From assembly GCA_017478625.1 (NCBI GenBank), contig JAFVDF010000001.1:62001-126000 (forward strand): a stretch of DNA of 64,000 bases, in the 5' to 3' direction. Shown one piece after another: positions 37,718-47,324 of this stretch. A program made the position numbers and the translations under genes. Each line of letters starts with the position of its first letter. Position 1 is the first letter of the stretch. This DNA comes from Alloprevotella sp. (GTDB taxonomy: Bacteria; Bacteroidota; Bacteroidia; Bacteroidales; Bacteroidaceae). The notes below the pieces were generated by a model. That model was not told where the DNA came from. It saw only the letters and a program-made list of their open reading frames with translations, and made no database searches.

Positions 37718-38461
37718 CTACTTACCAGCTGTGTAGAGTGTGCATAATCCGAAAGTGAAGCGCCTAAAGTTTACATCACGATAGCCTAATCCTTTCAACG
37801 TCTCAGACATGACTTCTCCTTGCGGAAATGCTTCCATTGTGGCGGGAAGATATTTGTATGCTTTCGCATCCTTAGATATGAGACGTCCCACCATAGGCAT
37901 ATAGATATGAGAATATATCCAAAAGAGCTGTCGCATAGGGAAATGTTTCGGTGCTGTCAGTTCAAGCATAACCAACCTACCGTTAGATTTTAAGACGCGA
38001 CGGATCTCTCGGAGCCCAAGTTCGAGATCTGCAAAATTCCGAGCCCCGTAAGCCACGGTTACTGCGTCGAAGCTCTCGTCTGCAAAGGATAATTGTCCGC
38101 AATCCTTCTGCAATAATGAAATTACTCCGTCCAATTTCTCTGCCGCAACTTTCTCCCGCCCTATTTCAAGCATCTTCTGACTGAGATCTATACCCACTAT
38201 CTTTGCAGGATTAAGCAACTGAGCCGACAAAATAGCAAAATCACCTGTGCCCGTAGCCACGTCAAGTATTTCCTTGGGCTGTAGATTCTCCAGACTAAGT
38301 ATTGCTTTTTTTCGCCAATTGCGATCTATTCCACAAGAGAGGAAATGATTGAGTAAATCATAGGAATGGGCAATATTATCGAACATTTGTTCGACCTGAG
38401 CCGTCTTTGACCCGGTTTCCTCGTAGGGTTTTATCGTTTCTTGGGCGTATTTTTCGCTCAT
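37718..38461 (-). CDS. ubiE: Demethylmenaquinone methyltransferase
   Basis: 247 aa. A SAM-dependent class I methyltransferase of the UbiE/MenG family, catalysing the last C-methylation of menaquinone. Motifs are [24 protein letters not shown] near 27-50, the SAM-binding [11 protein letters not shown] near 66-76, and [13 protein letters not shown] and [14 protein letters not shown] further on, ending with the FTFGLCTLY tail. As the lineage uses menaquinone, MenG activity is the expected one. It overlaps purC by 4 bp. Confidence 0.94.
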   Translation of the reverse strand: MSEKYAQETIKPYEETGSKTAQVEQMFDNIAHSYDLLNHFLSCGIDRNWRKKAILSLENLQPKEILDVATGTGDFAILSAQLLNPAKIVGIDLSQKMLEIGREKVAAEKLDGVISLLQKDCGQLSFADESFDAVTVAYGARNFADLELGLREIRRVLKSNGRLVMLELTAPKHFPMRQLFWIYSHIYMPMVGRLISKDAKAYKYLPATMEAFPQGEVMSETLKGLGYRDVNFRRFTFGLCTLYTAGK

Positions 38462-39408
38462 AGGGATTTGTTGAGGTATTGCTCAATGTTGTGCTCTATG
38501 CGGAGGGATAGATTTGAAGAATTATCCTTTACAAATTTCTCTCCTGTAATATGCTCAAACAGTTCAATATAGCGTTCGGAAATTTTCTCTACGATATCGG
38601 GTGTCATGTCGGGGATACGCTGGCCTTCCTTGCCTTGAAATCCGTTTTCCATAAGCCATTCGCGCACAAACTCCTTAGAAAGTTGCTTCTGTGGCAGACC
38701 TTCGGCCAGATTTCTATCGTAGGATTCTGCATAAAAATAGCGCGATGAGTCTGGAGTATGTATTTCGTCCATCAAGTAGATAATATCGTCCTTCAATCCA
38801 AACTCGTATTTTGTATCAACCAATATCAAACCGCGTTGTGCGGCAATTTCAGTGCCTCGTGCAAATAGTGCCAGAGCGTATTCCTCTAGTTTGGCATATT
38901 GTTCGGGCGTGGCAAGTCCACGCGCCAATATCTCCTCTTTTGATATGTCTGCATCGTGTTCGCCCAACTCGGCCTTTGTTGTCGGGGTGATAATGGGAGT
39001 TGGAAACTTCTCGTTTTCCCTCATCCCATCGGGCAGACTTACACCACAAATCTCCCTTACTCCGCTTTTATATGCCCGCCAGGCGCTCCCACACAAATAT
39101 CCGCGAACAATCATCTCTAATGGAAAACCTTTGCACAATACGCCACAGGTAACCATTGGGTCGGGCGATGAAAGTTTCCAATTAGGGCAAATGTCTGCAG
39201 TAGCATCTAAAAATTTTGCCGCAATCTGATTTAAGACCTGCCCCTTATAGGGTATGCCCATAGGAAGCACTACATCGAATGCGGAAATACGGTCAGTGGC
39301 AATCATAACGAGTTGTTCGTTGGCAATATTATATACATCGCGCACTTTTCCGTAGTAGCAACTGGTTTGACCTTTGAACTGAAAATTTGTACGAGTTAAA
39401 ACTGACAT
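38458..39408 (-). CDS. purC: Phosphoribosylaminoimidazole-succinocarboxamide synthase
   Basis: 316 aa. It joins aspartate to CAIR using ATP, step eight of purine synthesis. Family signatures include [31 protein letters not shown] near 18-48, [19 protein letters not shown] near 95-113, and [15 protein letters not shown] near 194-208. Preceded by phoH (38 bp) and overlapping ubiE by 4 bp; the order phoH-purC-ubiE-aroE occurs in other Bacteroidales. Confidence 0.95.
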   Translation of the reverse strand: MSVLTRTNFQFKGQTSCYYGKVRDVYNIANEQLVMIATDRISAFDVVLPMGIPYKGQVLNQIAAKFLDATADICPNWKLSSPDPMVTCGVLCKGFPLEMIVRGYLCGSAWRAYKSGVREICGVSLPDGMRENEKFPTPIITPTTKAELGEHDADISKEEILARGLATPEQYAKLEEYALALFARGTEIAAQRGLILVDTKYEFGLKDDIIYLMDEIHTPDSSRYFYAESYDRNLAEGLPQKQLSKEFVREWLMENGFQGKEGQRIPDMTPDIVEKISERYIELFEHITGEKFVKDNSSNLSLRIEHNIEQYLNKSL

Positions 39409-39446
39409 AACATTATAGTGTTAAATGAAAAACTTTCGGGATGAAT

Positions 39447-40412
39447 CTATTCGGGCTTGGTTTCCGCATTTTTCCTAATATGTTCGGCCTGGTCATAGGC
39501 TTCAACGATACGTGTAACCAACTTGTGGCGCACTATGTCCGATTTATTCATCTCTATAAAGGCGATACCATCAATTCCCATAAGTGTCTGTTTTGCGTCT
39601 ATAAGTCCGGATTTTTGATTTGACGGTAAATCTATTTGGGTTAAATCCCCGGTTATGATCATTTTTGTATCGCGTCCCATCCTTGTAAGGAACATTTTAA
39701 TTTGCGCAGTACTGGTGTTTTGCGCTTCATCAAGAATTACGACGGCGTCATTAAGCGTCCGGCCACGCATAAAGGCTAATGGGGCGATTTGAATAACATT
39801 TGTATCAAGATATTCGCGCAATTTAATTGCTGGAATCATCTCTTGGAGCGCGTCATAAAGGGGCTGAAGATACGGATCTATCTTTTCCTTCATATCTCCT
39901 GGCAAAAATCCCAGTTTCTCCCCTGCCTCTACAGCGGGACGGCTCAAGATGATTTTTCGGATAGTGTGATCTTTCAGCGCCTTTACTGCAAGTGCTATCG
40001 CAGTATAGGTCTTGCCCGATCCGGCAGGCCCGGTGGCAAATACAAGGTCATTTTCAGCAAACGCCTTTACCAAGCGACGCTGATTCTCAGACCTGGCAAC
40101 AATTGGCTTGCCTCCGGTAGAATACACAATAAAGTTATTGTCCTGTGGCTTTATGAGAGATTTTCCCTGTACAATCTGGAGAACCTCTTTCTCCGTCAGG
40201 CTATTGAAATGAATACTGTGATTCTGTAGTTCCTCAAATATTTCTTCAAATTCACTTAGTGCTTCCTCGTCGCCTAATACTTTAAGTACATTGTCGCGAG
40301 CCACAAAGCGAAGTTTTGGATAAAGCGCTTTAAGCATTTTGAGGTTGGCATTTTTTACCCCCCAAAGAATTGCAGGATCTGCCTTATCTATTAGAAATAG
40401 TCGCTCTATCAT
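39447..40412 (-). CDS. phoH: PhoH-family ATPase
   Basis: 321 aa. The P-loop is GPAGSGKTYTAIALAVK near 132-148 and Walker B DEAQNTSTAQIKMFLTRMG near 226-244, with a KH-like or small N-terminal domain before them. PhoH-type proteins are RNA-linked helicase-like ATPases; in some species they act with YbeY in rRNA quality control. First gene of its operon. A minus-strand -7 box TACTTTTG (complement of 40451-40458) lies about 40 bp upstream. The name does not imply phosphate regulation here. Confidence 0.92.
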   Translation of the reverse strand: MIERLFLIDKADPAILWGVKNANLKMLKALYPKLRFVARDNVLKVLGDEEALSEFEEIFEELQNHSIHFNSLTEKEVLQIVQGKSLIKPQDNNFIVYSTGGKPIVARSENQRRLVKAFAENDLVFATGPAGSGKTYTAIALAVKALKDHTIRKIILSRPAVEAGEKLGFLPGDMKEKIDPYLQPLYDALQEMIPAIKLREYLDTNVIQIAPLAFMRGRTLNDAVVILDEAQNTSTAQIKMFLTRMGRDTKMIITGDLTQIDLPSNQKSGLIDAKQTLMGIDGIAFIEMNKSDIVRHKLVTRIVEAYDQAEHIRKNAETKPE

Positions 40413-40491
40413 TCAAATCGTCTAATTATCTATTTTTAAATCTTTATTAGCAAAAGTAACGAAAAAACTAAGCCATCTCAGCGTTTTTGCC

Positions 40492-40499
40492 TAATTTTG
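40492..40499 (+). promoter_or_regulatory. -7 element of the DUF5715-like gene
   Basis: TAATTTTG fits TAnnTTTG and would place the start near 40506, 26 nt before the ATG at 40532. I find no TTTG 19-21 bp upstream. Confidence 0.4.
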
Positions 40500-40531
40500 T
40501 TTATTAAAATAATCGAACCGGGCAATTACTT

Positions 40532-41371
40532 ATGACTTTCAGACACTCCAAGTGGCAATATTTTATTGCGCTTTGTTGTTTTGCGATATTTCTCTTTATT
40601 CTCCACGCACTGACTTCTGACATTTCTTTCTCCAATTATATTGTATATGGAGAGAAGGTGGTAGAACATCAGAAGCAACGGCTGGGCCTGTCGAAAAAAG
40701 GCTCGGACAGCATTATGCAACAGGCGGCACTTGTCGATGGTATATTTGCACACCATCGCTCCCCTATGGCGCTGACAGATGCAGACGGTAAACCTATACA
40801 CAATCGTATTGTAAGCGTTCCGAACTTCGGTACTTCGTTTCCAGACATCAATGATGTGCAGCTGGCCACAGCTAAAAAAATGGGGTTAGCCCATCGGGTA
40901 AAGGATCGCGCCGAAGCTGAGAGCCGAAAAGACGGACTTGTCTTTATAGGCGATAATCCATTTTATCGGGTAGAAAAGCTTAATCAGTCCATTCCCTATC
41001 TGACGCCTCGGGCGGCCAGACTTCTGGAAGAGATCGGCCGTGCTTTTATGGATTCCTGTATGGCTAAGGGCGTAGGGATGCATAAAATCGTTGTAACGTC
41101 CGTACTTCGTACGCAAGCCGACGTAGATAGACTGCGGCGCTATAATGCCAATGCCAGCGAGAACAGTTGCCATCTGTACGGAACTACCTTTGATATCGGA
41201 TATAATAAATACGACAGAATAAATGACCCCACCCAGAAGGAGAAACCTACTGAGTGGGGCGTAAAATTAAAGTCTATTTTAGCTGAAGTATTATCAGATC
41301 AGCGGACGCAAGGGACCTGTTATATCAAGTATGAGTACAAAAAGCCCTGCTTCCATATCACAGCCCGCTAG
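40532..41371 (+). CDS. DUF5715-like envelope protein with M15-type peptidase features
   Basis: 279 aa. One N-terminal hydrophobic segment (about 10-28) makes it a secreted or anchored periplasmic protein. The C-terminal region looks like a zinc D,D-peptidase of the M15/VanY kind: VTSVLRTQADVDRLRRYN near 191-208, SCHLYGTTFDIGYNKYD near 214-230 (His and Asp ligands of SxHxxGxAxD), and KKPCFHIT at the end with the third His. That would mean trimming of peptidoglycan peptides; this is inferred from the motifs. Its stop overlaps the convergent prs stop by 4 bp. Confidence 0.75.
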   Translation: MTFRHSKWQYFIALCCFAIFLFILHALTSDISFSNYIVYGEKVVEHQKQRLGLSKKGSDSIMQQAALVDGIFAHHRSPMALTDADGKPIHNRIVSVPNFGTSFPDINDVQLATAKKMGLAHRVKDRAEAESRKDGLVFIGDNPFYRVEKLNQSIPYLTPRAARLLEEIGRAFMDSCMAKGVGMHKIVVTSVLRTQADVDRLRRYNANASENSCHLYGTTFDIGYNKYDRINDPTQKEKPTEWGVKLKSILAEVLSDQRTQGTCYIKYEYKKPCFHITAR

Positions 41372-42339
41372 ATAAGGTATTGGCTGGATATGCTCTCGTT
41401 GTTTTCAATCCGGCAGATAGTCTCAGCAAAAACTTTTCCTACGCTAAGTTGGCGTACCTTAGGAGAATGGCCTCGATAAGGTATGCTGTCGGTAAATAGC
41501 ATCTCTGTAAGTGGAGACGCATCTACCCTTTCGTCTGCGGGCCCGGACATAATGCAGTGTGAAACCATTGCACGGACAGATTTCGCCCCATTATCCATCA
41601 TCAGCTTTGCCGCGTGAGTGATTGTCCCTGCCGTATCAACAATATCGTCCATCAAAACGACATCTAAGCCCTCTACGTTTCCGATTATACGCATATCTCC
41701 GACTACGTTGGCCCTACTTCTGGTCTTGTGGCATAATACGAGGGGAACATCCAAGTATTTGGCATAGGCACCAGCCCGTTTGGAGCCACCAATGTCGGGA
41801 GAAGCGATACAAAGAGTCTCTCGGTTTAATGTTTCCAAATATGGAAGGAATACGGTGGAAGCATAAAGATGATCAACCGGTATGTCAAAGAATCCCTGCT
41901 CTTGGTCTGCGTGCAAATCCATGGTTATAAGACGATCAATGCCTGCTACGCTCAGCATATCGGCCACTAGTTTGGCTCCGATACTTACTCGGGGACGATC
42001 TTTTCTGTCTTGGCGCGCCCAGCCGAAGTATGGTACGACTGCAATGATATTTCGGGCGCTTGCACGCTTGGCTGCATCAATCATAAGCAATAATTCCATC
42101 AGGTTGTCCGCCGATGGAAATGTGGACTGTACCAGATAAACATTTCTGCCACGTATGGTTTCAGCAAAACGCACCGCGAACTCTCCGTCGGCAAAATAAG
42201 TGACATCCAATTTTCCAAGAGGAGCGTCAAGCGCTTCACAGATCTTTTCGGACAGATAGCGGGTTTTTGTGCCAGAAAAGACCATAAAACTACGTGGCGT
42301 CTTATTAGACGGTTCCACAAGCGTACAATTTTCTAACAT
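41368..42339 (-). CDS. prs: Ribose-phosphate pyrophosphokinase
   Basis: 323 aa. It makes PRPP from ribose-5-phosphate and ATP, feeding nucleotide, histidine and tryptophan synthesis. Signatures: DGEFAVRFAETIRGRNVYLVQ near 51-71, YFGWARQDRKDRPRVSIGAKLVADM near 104-128, DLHADQEQGFF near 141-151 (metal binding), and the PRPP loop VVLMDDIVDTAGTITHAA near 226-243. A 229-bp gap precedes it, with no clear promoter found. Confidence 0.96.
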   Translation of the reverse strand: MLENCTLVEPSNKTPRSFMVFSGTKTRYLSEKICEALDAPLGKLDVTYFADGEFAVRFAETIRGRNVYLVQSTFPSADNLMELLLMIDAAKRASARNIIAVVPYFGWARQDRKDRPRVSIGAKLVADMLSVAGIDRLITMDLHADQEQGFFDIPVDHLYASTVFLPYLETLNRETLCIASPDIGGSKRAGAYAKYLDVPLVLCHKTRSRANVVGDMRIIGNVEGLDVVLMDDIVDTAGTITHAAKLMMDNGAKSVRAMVSHCIMSGPADERVDASPLTEMLFTDSIPYRGHSPKVRQLSVGKVFAETICRIENNESISSQYLI

Positions 42340-42568
42340 AACAAAGACTTTTGAAAGGATTAGTATAACAAAAATGCTGACCAGACGCAGATATTAACCC
42401 ATAGGAGGTCTCAATCTGTTGTCATTCAGCATCTTCATGTTTGCGGAATTATTGGTTAGACACATTGAACAATGATTTCAGTTCAGATGTTAAGCAAAGT
42501 TAATACTTTCATTATTCTACGCACACATCCAACGGATAATTTTTTTTGCCCGAGCCTGTTTTTTTTCT

Positions 42569-44647
42569 TTAATACCATTCGCCTGCATTGTCGTCAGCAT
42601 TGAAATCGGTATCTTCTTCGTGTTTTTTTGCAGGAGGCAGTTGTTTTAAGTTGCCTTTTTCGTCAAACAAGCCAAAGGTAGTATTCAGTACACGGAATTC
42701 TGTACGGCGGTTGAGTGCATTGGCCACCTCTTGCTGTGCGGGATAAAGTCGTTCGATAGTTTGCACATTCAGCGTGTCGCCCACATTTAGGAAGAGGTAT
42801 TGCTCGTGTAGCTTTTTAGAAACGACGACAGGTCGCGTTTTACCATAACCTACTGCAGTCAGTCGGTTTCTGTCGATGCCTTGATTGATTAGATAATTGA
42901 CCACGTTTTGTGCACGGGCTTGAGAGAGTCGCTGATTATAGGCGTCGCTTCCTCGATAGTCCGTGTGGGCGGCAAGTTCGATGGTTACATTGGGATTCTC
43001 CTGTAATAATTTTACAAGCCTATTGAGCGCGACGGTGCTACTGTCGGTGATGACAGCTTTGTCAAACTCGTAGTTGATTCCCCTTATGAGGACTGGCATG
43101 TTGATATTGGGAAGCGGAAACTGCAGTACATACTGCATCTCTATCTCCCTGCTTTCAGTCTGCAACTGGTTCAGAATGTTCAAAAAACCGTCACAAGCGG
43201 CCAGGAAGAGGTATCGCACGCCGGGCTCCAACGGTTCTTCAAAACTGCCGTCCGTACGTAGCCCGATTTTCTTATTGGTGCCGTCAGTGCCAACCATATA
43301 GACTTGTGCGGCAGGCAGTTCGTACCCATCCTGCTCATAGACCCATCCTTTGACAGATTGCAGGTATTCGGGATAAGAAAAGGAGAATATTTTATCCCAA
43401 CCCCGCCCTCCGGTGGCGCGAGAACTGGAAAAATAGCCTTGATTATGGAGTCCTTCAAAAGTCATACCGAAGTCGTCGCCATTAGAATTCATTGGGGCTG
43501 GAAGTGGCTCCACGGTCCAATTCAGACGCTCGCCCTGCTGTCGGGCCTTATAAAGGTCGAGTCCGCCAAGGTTGGGCAGTCTGTTATCAGAGGAGAAGTA
43601 CAAATCGCCATTAGGGCGAAACGTCGGAAAACACTCATTGCCTTTGGTGTTGATATCCGGCCCGAGATTTTCAAGGTTTGTAGGTGTACCTTTCTCTATG
43701 CGCACGCGCCACAGGTCCAGTCCGCCAAAGCCTCCGGGCATATCTGAGGTGAAATACAAATATTGTCCGTCGGGCGACAAGGCAGGATGTGCGTAACTGG
43801 ATAATGTATCGGCCGTAATCTTCAGGGGTTGTGCTTTTCCCCATTGGGCGTCCGTGCGTTTTGACATATATATTTCCGCCATACGAGGATAGCGTCCATC
43901 GGTTTTACAGACTGTAAAATACATTGTCTTACCTTCCTTGTCAAAACAACAAGCCCCTTCATCATCCTCCGTATTGAGCGATTCGTCGGCAGGCTCGGGT
44001 CTTTTCCATTGTCCGTTCTCGTCGCGCTTAGCATAGTAGATGTCGCCTGGCTTCATAGCAGTAATGCCCGAAATAGAGCCACCTTCTACCTGATTGCGCG
44101 TGGTGGAGAAATAGATTTGTTCGGCATCTGTGCCCAGCAGAGCCGGAGAATAGTCAGCGCGCGAGGAGTTAAAAAGAGCTACAGGCTTAACCGTATAGTA
44201 AGAACCGCTGTCTTTGAGTGTGGGAGCCATCTGCGCAGCCTTTAGTCCCTGCAAGGCATCCACGTCATCGGGATGTAGGTCAAGATAAGCCTGATAGGAC
44301 GTTACGGCACCGTTGTAATCTCCCTGTGAACAGAGCATGTCGCCGATACGAATATAGGTTACCGTATCCGTATATTTGTAGCGTTCTGCATTCTTATAAG
44401 CCGCCAGCGCGCGCGCCGTATTTCCGTAGCGACGATAGGCTTCGCCCATATTAAAGCATAGTTGTCCACGCTTCAGCCGGTTCTTTGTGGGGGTGCGTTG
44501 GTAGGCCTGACGATATAAGGCTGCCGCTTCGGCATATTCACCTATGCTCAGCGCATTTTCCGCCCTTCGCTCGGCGCGTTCAGCCGTGTCGCAGGCATGA
44601 AGCATTATACCTGCCAAAAGTACGATAAAGATATTCCGCCGTTTCAC
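42569..44647 (-). CDS. porE: PorE-like T9SS lipoprotein (TPR, beta-propeller, OmpA domain)
   Basis: 692 aa. A lipobox (IMLHAC, Cys19) marks it as an outer-membrane lipoprotein. The order is TPRs at about 25-140, a PD40/WD40-like propeller at about 150-420 (repeated blades such as ALSPDGQYLYFTSDMPGGFGGLDLW and TFRPNGDLYFSSDNRLPNLGGLDLY), a short beta module at about 430-510, and an OmpA-type peptidoglycan-binding domain at about 520-660 (INYEFDKAVI, TIELAAHTDYRGSDAYNQRLSQARAQNVVNYL). This domain order matches PorE, which anchors the type IX secretion ring to peptidoglycan. OmpA-family relatives outside T9SS share parts of it. Repeat copy 4 lies upstream. Confidence 0.8.
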   Translation of the reverse strand: MKRRNIFIVLLAGIMLHACDTAERAERRAENALSIGEYAEAAALYRQAYQRTPTKNRLKRGQLCFNMGEAYRRYGNTARALAAYKNAERYKYTDTVTYIRIGDMLCSQGDYNGAVTSYQAYLDLHPDDVDALQGLKAAQMAPTLKDSGSYYTVKPVALFNSSRADYSPALLGTDAEQIYFSTTRNQVEGGSISGITAMKPGDIYYAKRDENGQWKRPEPADESLNTEDDEGACCFDKEGKTMYFTVCKTDGRYPRMAEIYMSKRTDAQWGKAQPLKITADTLSSYAHPALSPDGQYLYFTSDMPGGFGGLDLWRVRIEKGTPTNLENLGPDINTKGNECFPTFRPNGDLYFSSDNRLPNLGGLDLYKARQQGERLNWTVEPLPAPMNSNGDDFGMTFEGLHNQGYFSSSRATGGRGWDKIFSFSYPEYLQSVKGWVYEQDGYELPAAQVYMVGTDGTNKKIGLRTDGSFEEPLEPGVRYLFLAACDGFLNILNQLQTESREIEMQYVLQFPLPNINMPVLIRGINYEFDKAVITDSSTVALNRLVKLLQENPNVTIELAAHTDYRGSDAYNQRLSQARAQNVVNYLINQGIDRNRLTAVGYGKTRPVVVSKKLHEQYLFLNVGDTLNVQTIERLYPAQQEVANALNRRTEFRVLNTTFGLFDEKGNLKQLPPAKKHEEDTDFNADDNAGEWY

Positions 44648-44766
44648 AAGGAAATAGATAAAGAGCCTTATTAGACTACAAAGTTAGATATTCCGATTTA
44701 ATTTTGAGATAATACCTTCTAAAAATCCCCTTATATAAAATATAAAGGCCATATTTCCGTGGCAGA

Positions 44767-44851
44767 TTTCACAGTGTGAAATGCGGAGTTCACACTGTGA
44801 AATTCAAATTTCACGCTGTGAACTGGAAAACGCCATTATGGAATTTCCAAA
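44767..44851 (+). repeat. Triple-palindrome intergenic element, copy 4
   Basis: Units at 44768 (TTCACAGTGTGAA), 44789 (TTCACACTGTGAA) and 44810 (TTCACGCTGTGAA), 21 bp apart. The tail ATTATGG at 44835 is again 25 bp after unit 3, preceded by GAAAACGCC and followed by AATTTCCAAA. It lies between divergent porE (120 bp) and nagA (204 bp from the start), and nothing else recognisable fills the 324-bp gap apart from promoter boxes: CAAAGTTA at 44679-44686 (minus-strand -7 for porE) and the nagA box. Confidence 0.9.
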
Positions 44852-44922
44852 TCAGAAGGAGATGTCAATAGATTTCGCTATAGAATCTGCCAATTCCATT
44901 TTACAATTCATCAATATTTTTA

Positions 44923-44930
44923 TATTTTTG
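44923..44930 (+). promoter_or_regulatory. -7 element of nagA
   Basis: TATTTTTG matches TAnnTTTG. The start would be near 44938, which rules out the upstream ATG-less frame at 44936 as the real start of nagA and supports the ATG at 44972. The -33 element is weak. Confidence 0.55.
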
Positions 44931-44971
44931 CTTGGTTGAAAAATTTATTGGTACTACTAAATAAGTTTGGC

Positions 44972-46126
44972 ATGAAACAAATCTACAACGGTAAAATTCT
45001 TACTCCTTCGGGTTGGCTGACTGATGGCTCCATTCTGGTAGATGGAAGCAGAATTGTAGAAGTAGTAAACACAAATTTGCCAATTGCAGAAGCAGAACGA
45101 ATTGACGCTAAGGGCGGAGCAATCGTTCCGGGGGGGATAGAACAACATTGCCACGGCGGAGGTGGCCGCGACTTTATGGAAGGGACTGAGGAAGCCTTTC
45201 GGGTAGCCATCAAGGCCCACATGCAGCATGGTACAACGGCCATATTCCCCACTCTCTCCTCTTCAACGATGCCTATGATATATGCAGCGGTGGAGACGGT
45301 AGAGAATTTGATGAAAGAGCCCGACACGCCGGTCCTTGGCCTGCACTTAGAGGGCCATTACCTTAATCCAGTCTTTGCTGGAGGCCAGATGCTGGAGAAT
45401 ATCAAGAATCCAGATCCTGAGGAATATATTCCCCTGCTCAACTCCACAGATGTAGTAAAGCGTTGGAGTACCGCGCCCGAACTTCCCGGTACTGAAGAAT
45501 TTGCCAAATACTGTCGTGAGCACGGAGTGCTTAATGCCATAGCCCATACGAAGGCAAATTATCACGAAGTTCTCCAAGGTTTCAAGTGGGGCTATACTCA
45601 TGCCAACCATCTCTTTAATGCGATGCGCGGATTCCATAAGAACAGAGAATTTAAGCACGAAGGAACAGTTGAATCGGTGCTGGACATCGAAGACATTACT
45701 GTAGAGATGATTGCTGACGGCATACATGTACCGCCCGTTATGCTCCACATGGTTTATGCCATCAAGGGTGTAGAGCGCACTACGCTTATTACAGACGCAC
45801 TCGCAGTAGCCGCAAGCCAAAGTACAACGGCTTTTGACCCGCGCGTCATAATAGAAGACGGTGTTTGCAAGCTCAAAGATCGTAGTGCCTTGGCCGGATC
45901 GATTGCCACAATGGACCGATTGGTTCGCACGGCCGTGCAACAGGCGCGCATCCCTCTCGAAGATGCGTGCAGGATGGTCAGCGAAACTCCTGCCAAGATT
46001 ATGAATGTGTACGACCGCAAGGGTTCTTTGCAGAAGAATAAGGATGCAGACATCTGTATCTATGACGACAAGCTAGAACTCCGTTATGTCATGGCAATGG
46101 GTAAGGTTGTAAAGAACGAACTGTAA
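44972..46126 (+). CDS. nagA: N-acetylglucosamine-6-phosphate deacetylase
   Basis: 384 aa from the ATG at 44972 (MKQIYNGKILTP). The frame is open to 44936, but that lies at or before the likely transcription start. It removes acetate from GlcNAc-6-phosphate in amino-sugar catabolism and cell-wall recycling. Amidohydrolase landmarks are VPGGIEQHCHGGGGRDFMEG near 51-70 with the H-x-H pair, LHLEGHYLNPVFAGGQ near 124-139 with the metal Glu, THANHLFNAMRGF near 209-221, and the catalytic Asp in ITDALAVAAS near 269-278. It is followed by a DUF5063 gene 16 bp later. Confidence 0.95.
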   Translation: MKQIYNGKILTPSGWLTDGSILVDGSRIVEVVNTNLPIAEAERIDAKGGAIVPGGIEQHCHGGGGRDFMEGTEEAFRVAIKAHMQHGTTAIFPTLSSSTMPMIYAAVETVENLMKEPDTPVLGLHLEGHYLNPVFAGGQMLENIKNPDPEEYIPLLNSTDVVKRWSTAPELPGTEEFAKYCREHGVLNAIAHTKANYHEVLQGFKWGYTHANHLFNAMRGFHKNREFKHEGTVESVLDIEDITVEMIADGIHVPPVMLHMVYAIKGVERTTLITDALAVAASQSTTAFDPRVIIEDGVCKLKDRSALAGSIATMDRLVRTAVQQARIPLEDACRMVSETPAKIMNVYDRKGSLQKNKDADICIYDDKLELRYVMAMGKVVKNEL

Positions 46127-46142
46127 TAAATCTACTCGTCAA

Positions 46143-46673
46143 ATGACCGAATCTATAGATACAGGCCTTCCTTATCCGAAATCCGTTATAGAATTTCTGA
46201 CTGTTTCAGCAGAATTCTGCAAGTTGATGGAGACTTGTGCGCAGACAGAAGCATCCGATTTTGCCAAGCAAGCCAGCATTCTGCTGACTATGCTGTATCT
46301 GAAAGTGCAGTTCATAAGCGAAGATTTCGATTCCGAGGGGTTTAACGAAGATTTCGTCACGGAAGAGGACTATAACTTTGTGCGACAGAATGTCAGCACG
46401 GTACTTGGGCCTGCGGACGATTATCTGACTACAAATGTGGAGGATTTTAAGTTTTCAGACCAGCCTGTTCTGCATACGGTCAGCGAAGATTTGGCGGATT
46501 TGTACCAAGTAATGCGTAACTTAATCGAGGTAGTTCGCAACGGGTACGAGGATGCTATTCGTGCCGCCCTATCGGACACACTGGAGCAATATCGCTATTT
46601 TTGGGGGCGCGTATTGCTCAATGCACTGACGGCCTTGCATCCCGTGGCCACACAGGAGGAATCATTCGACTAG
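46143..46673 (+). CDS. DUF5063-family protein
   Basis: 176 aa, all-helical, with no signal peptide, so cytoplasmic. The sequence matches the Bacteroidota DUF5063 pattern, with VIEFLTVSAEFCKLME near 15-30 and the acidic middle EDFDSEGFNEDFVTEEDYNFVRQNV. DUF5063 genes often precede an RNase D-like exonuclease, as here (stop 9 bp before it). Function unknown; the coupling hints at a role with that nuclease. No catalytic motif is visible. Confidence 0.8.
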   Translation: MTESIDTGLPYPKSVIEFLTVSAEFCKLMETCAQTEASDFAKQASILLTMLYLKVQFISEDFDSEGFNEDFVTEEDYNFVRQNVSTVLGPADDYLTTNVEDFKFSDQPVLHTVSEDLADLYQVMRNLIEVVRNGYEDAIRAALSDTLEQYRYFWGRVLLNALTALHPVATQEESFD

Positions 46674-46681
46674 AGGTTTGT

Positions 46682-47311
46682 ATGGAAAAATTGGCTGTTA
46701 GTACACCCAAAGAAAGTATTGGCGCACTGCCACGCTATCTGTACAAAGGTCCGGTCCACATAGTAAATACTCCTGAAGCCTGCCGAAAAGCAGTGGCCCA
46801 ATTAGAGAATGAATCCATTGTAGGTATTGATACGGAAACGCGCCCCATCTTTCGAAAAGGCCAAATGCGCAATGTGGCGCTCTTGCAGGTCGCATCGTCA
46901 AAAGAGTGCTTTCTGTTCCGCCTCAGCCAAATCGGCTTGACCGATGACATAATTCGACTTCTTGGCAACCCAAAGATTATAAAAGTTGGCCTGTCTCTAC
47001 GTGACGATTTGAATGGCCTGCACAAAATCTCCCCTTTTACGCCTCAAGGTTTCATAGACTTGCAGGACGAAGTGGGCCAGATGGGAATCAAGGACAAGAG
47101 CCTGCGCAAAATCTTTGCTAACTTTTTTAAGCAACGCATATCTAAGACGACTCAACTTTCTAATTGGGAAGCCAAGGAACTTACTCCCGCGCAAATAGAC
47201 TATGCTGCCACCGATGCATATGCTTGTCTGCTACTTCATCAAAAGATTCAAAAACTTATACTGCATAATGACTTCGAACTGATAGAAACGTCGGAGCAAT
47301 CTGCACAATAA
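46682..47311 (+). CDS. 3'-5' exonuclease of the RNase D/WRN-exonuclease type
   Basis: 209 aa from the ATG at 46682; the longer frame from 46601 overlaps the DUF5063 gene. The DEDDy nuclease signature is seen: VGIDTETRP near 45-53 (first Asp and Glu), IKVGLSLRDDLNGL near 100-113, and the C-terminal YAATDAYACLLLH near 179-191 with Tyr and Asp. It lacks the HRDC domains of full RNase D, so it is a stand-alone exonuclease domain. Substrate (RNA or DNA) unknown. Between DUF5063 and an RlmI-like methyltransferase, all closely spaced. Confidence 0.9.
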   Translation: MEKLAVSTPKESIGALPRYLYKGPVHIVNTPEACRKAVAQLENESIVGIDTETRPIFRKGQMRNVALLQVASSKECFLFRLSQIGLTDDIIRLLGNPKIIKVGLSLRDDLNGLHKISPFTPQGFIDLQDEVGQMGIKDKSLRKIFANFFKQRISKTTQLSNWEAKELTPAQIDYAATDAYACLLLHQKIQKLILHNDFELIETSEQSAQ

Positions 47312-47324
47312 TGCAACGCAAAAA

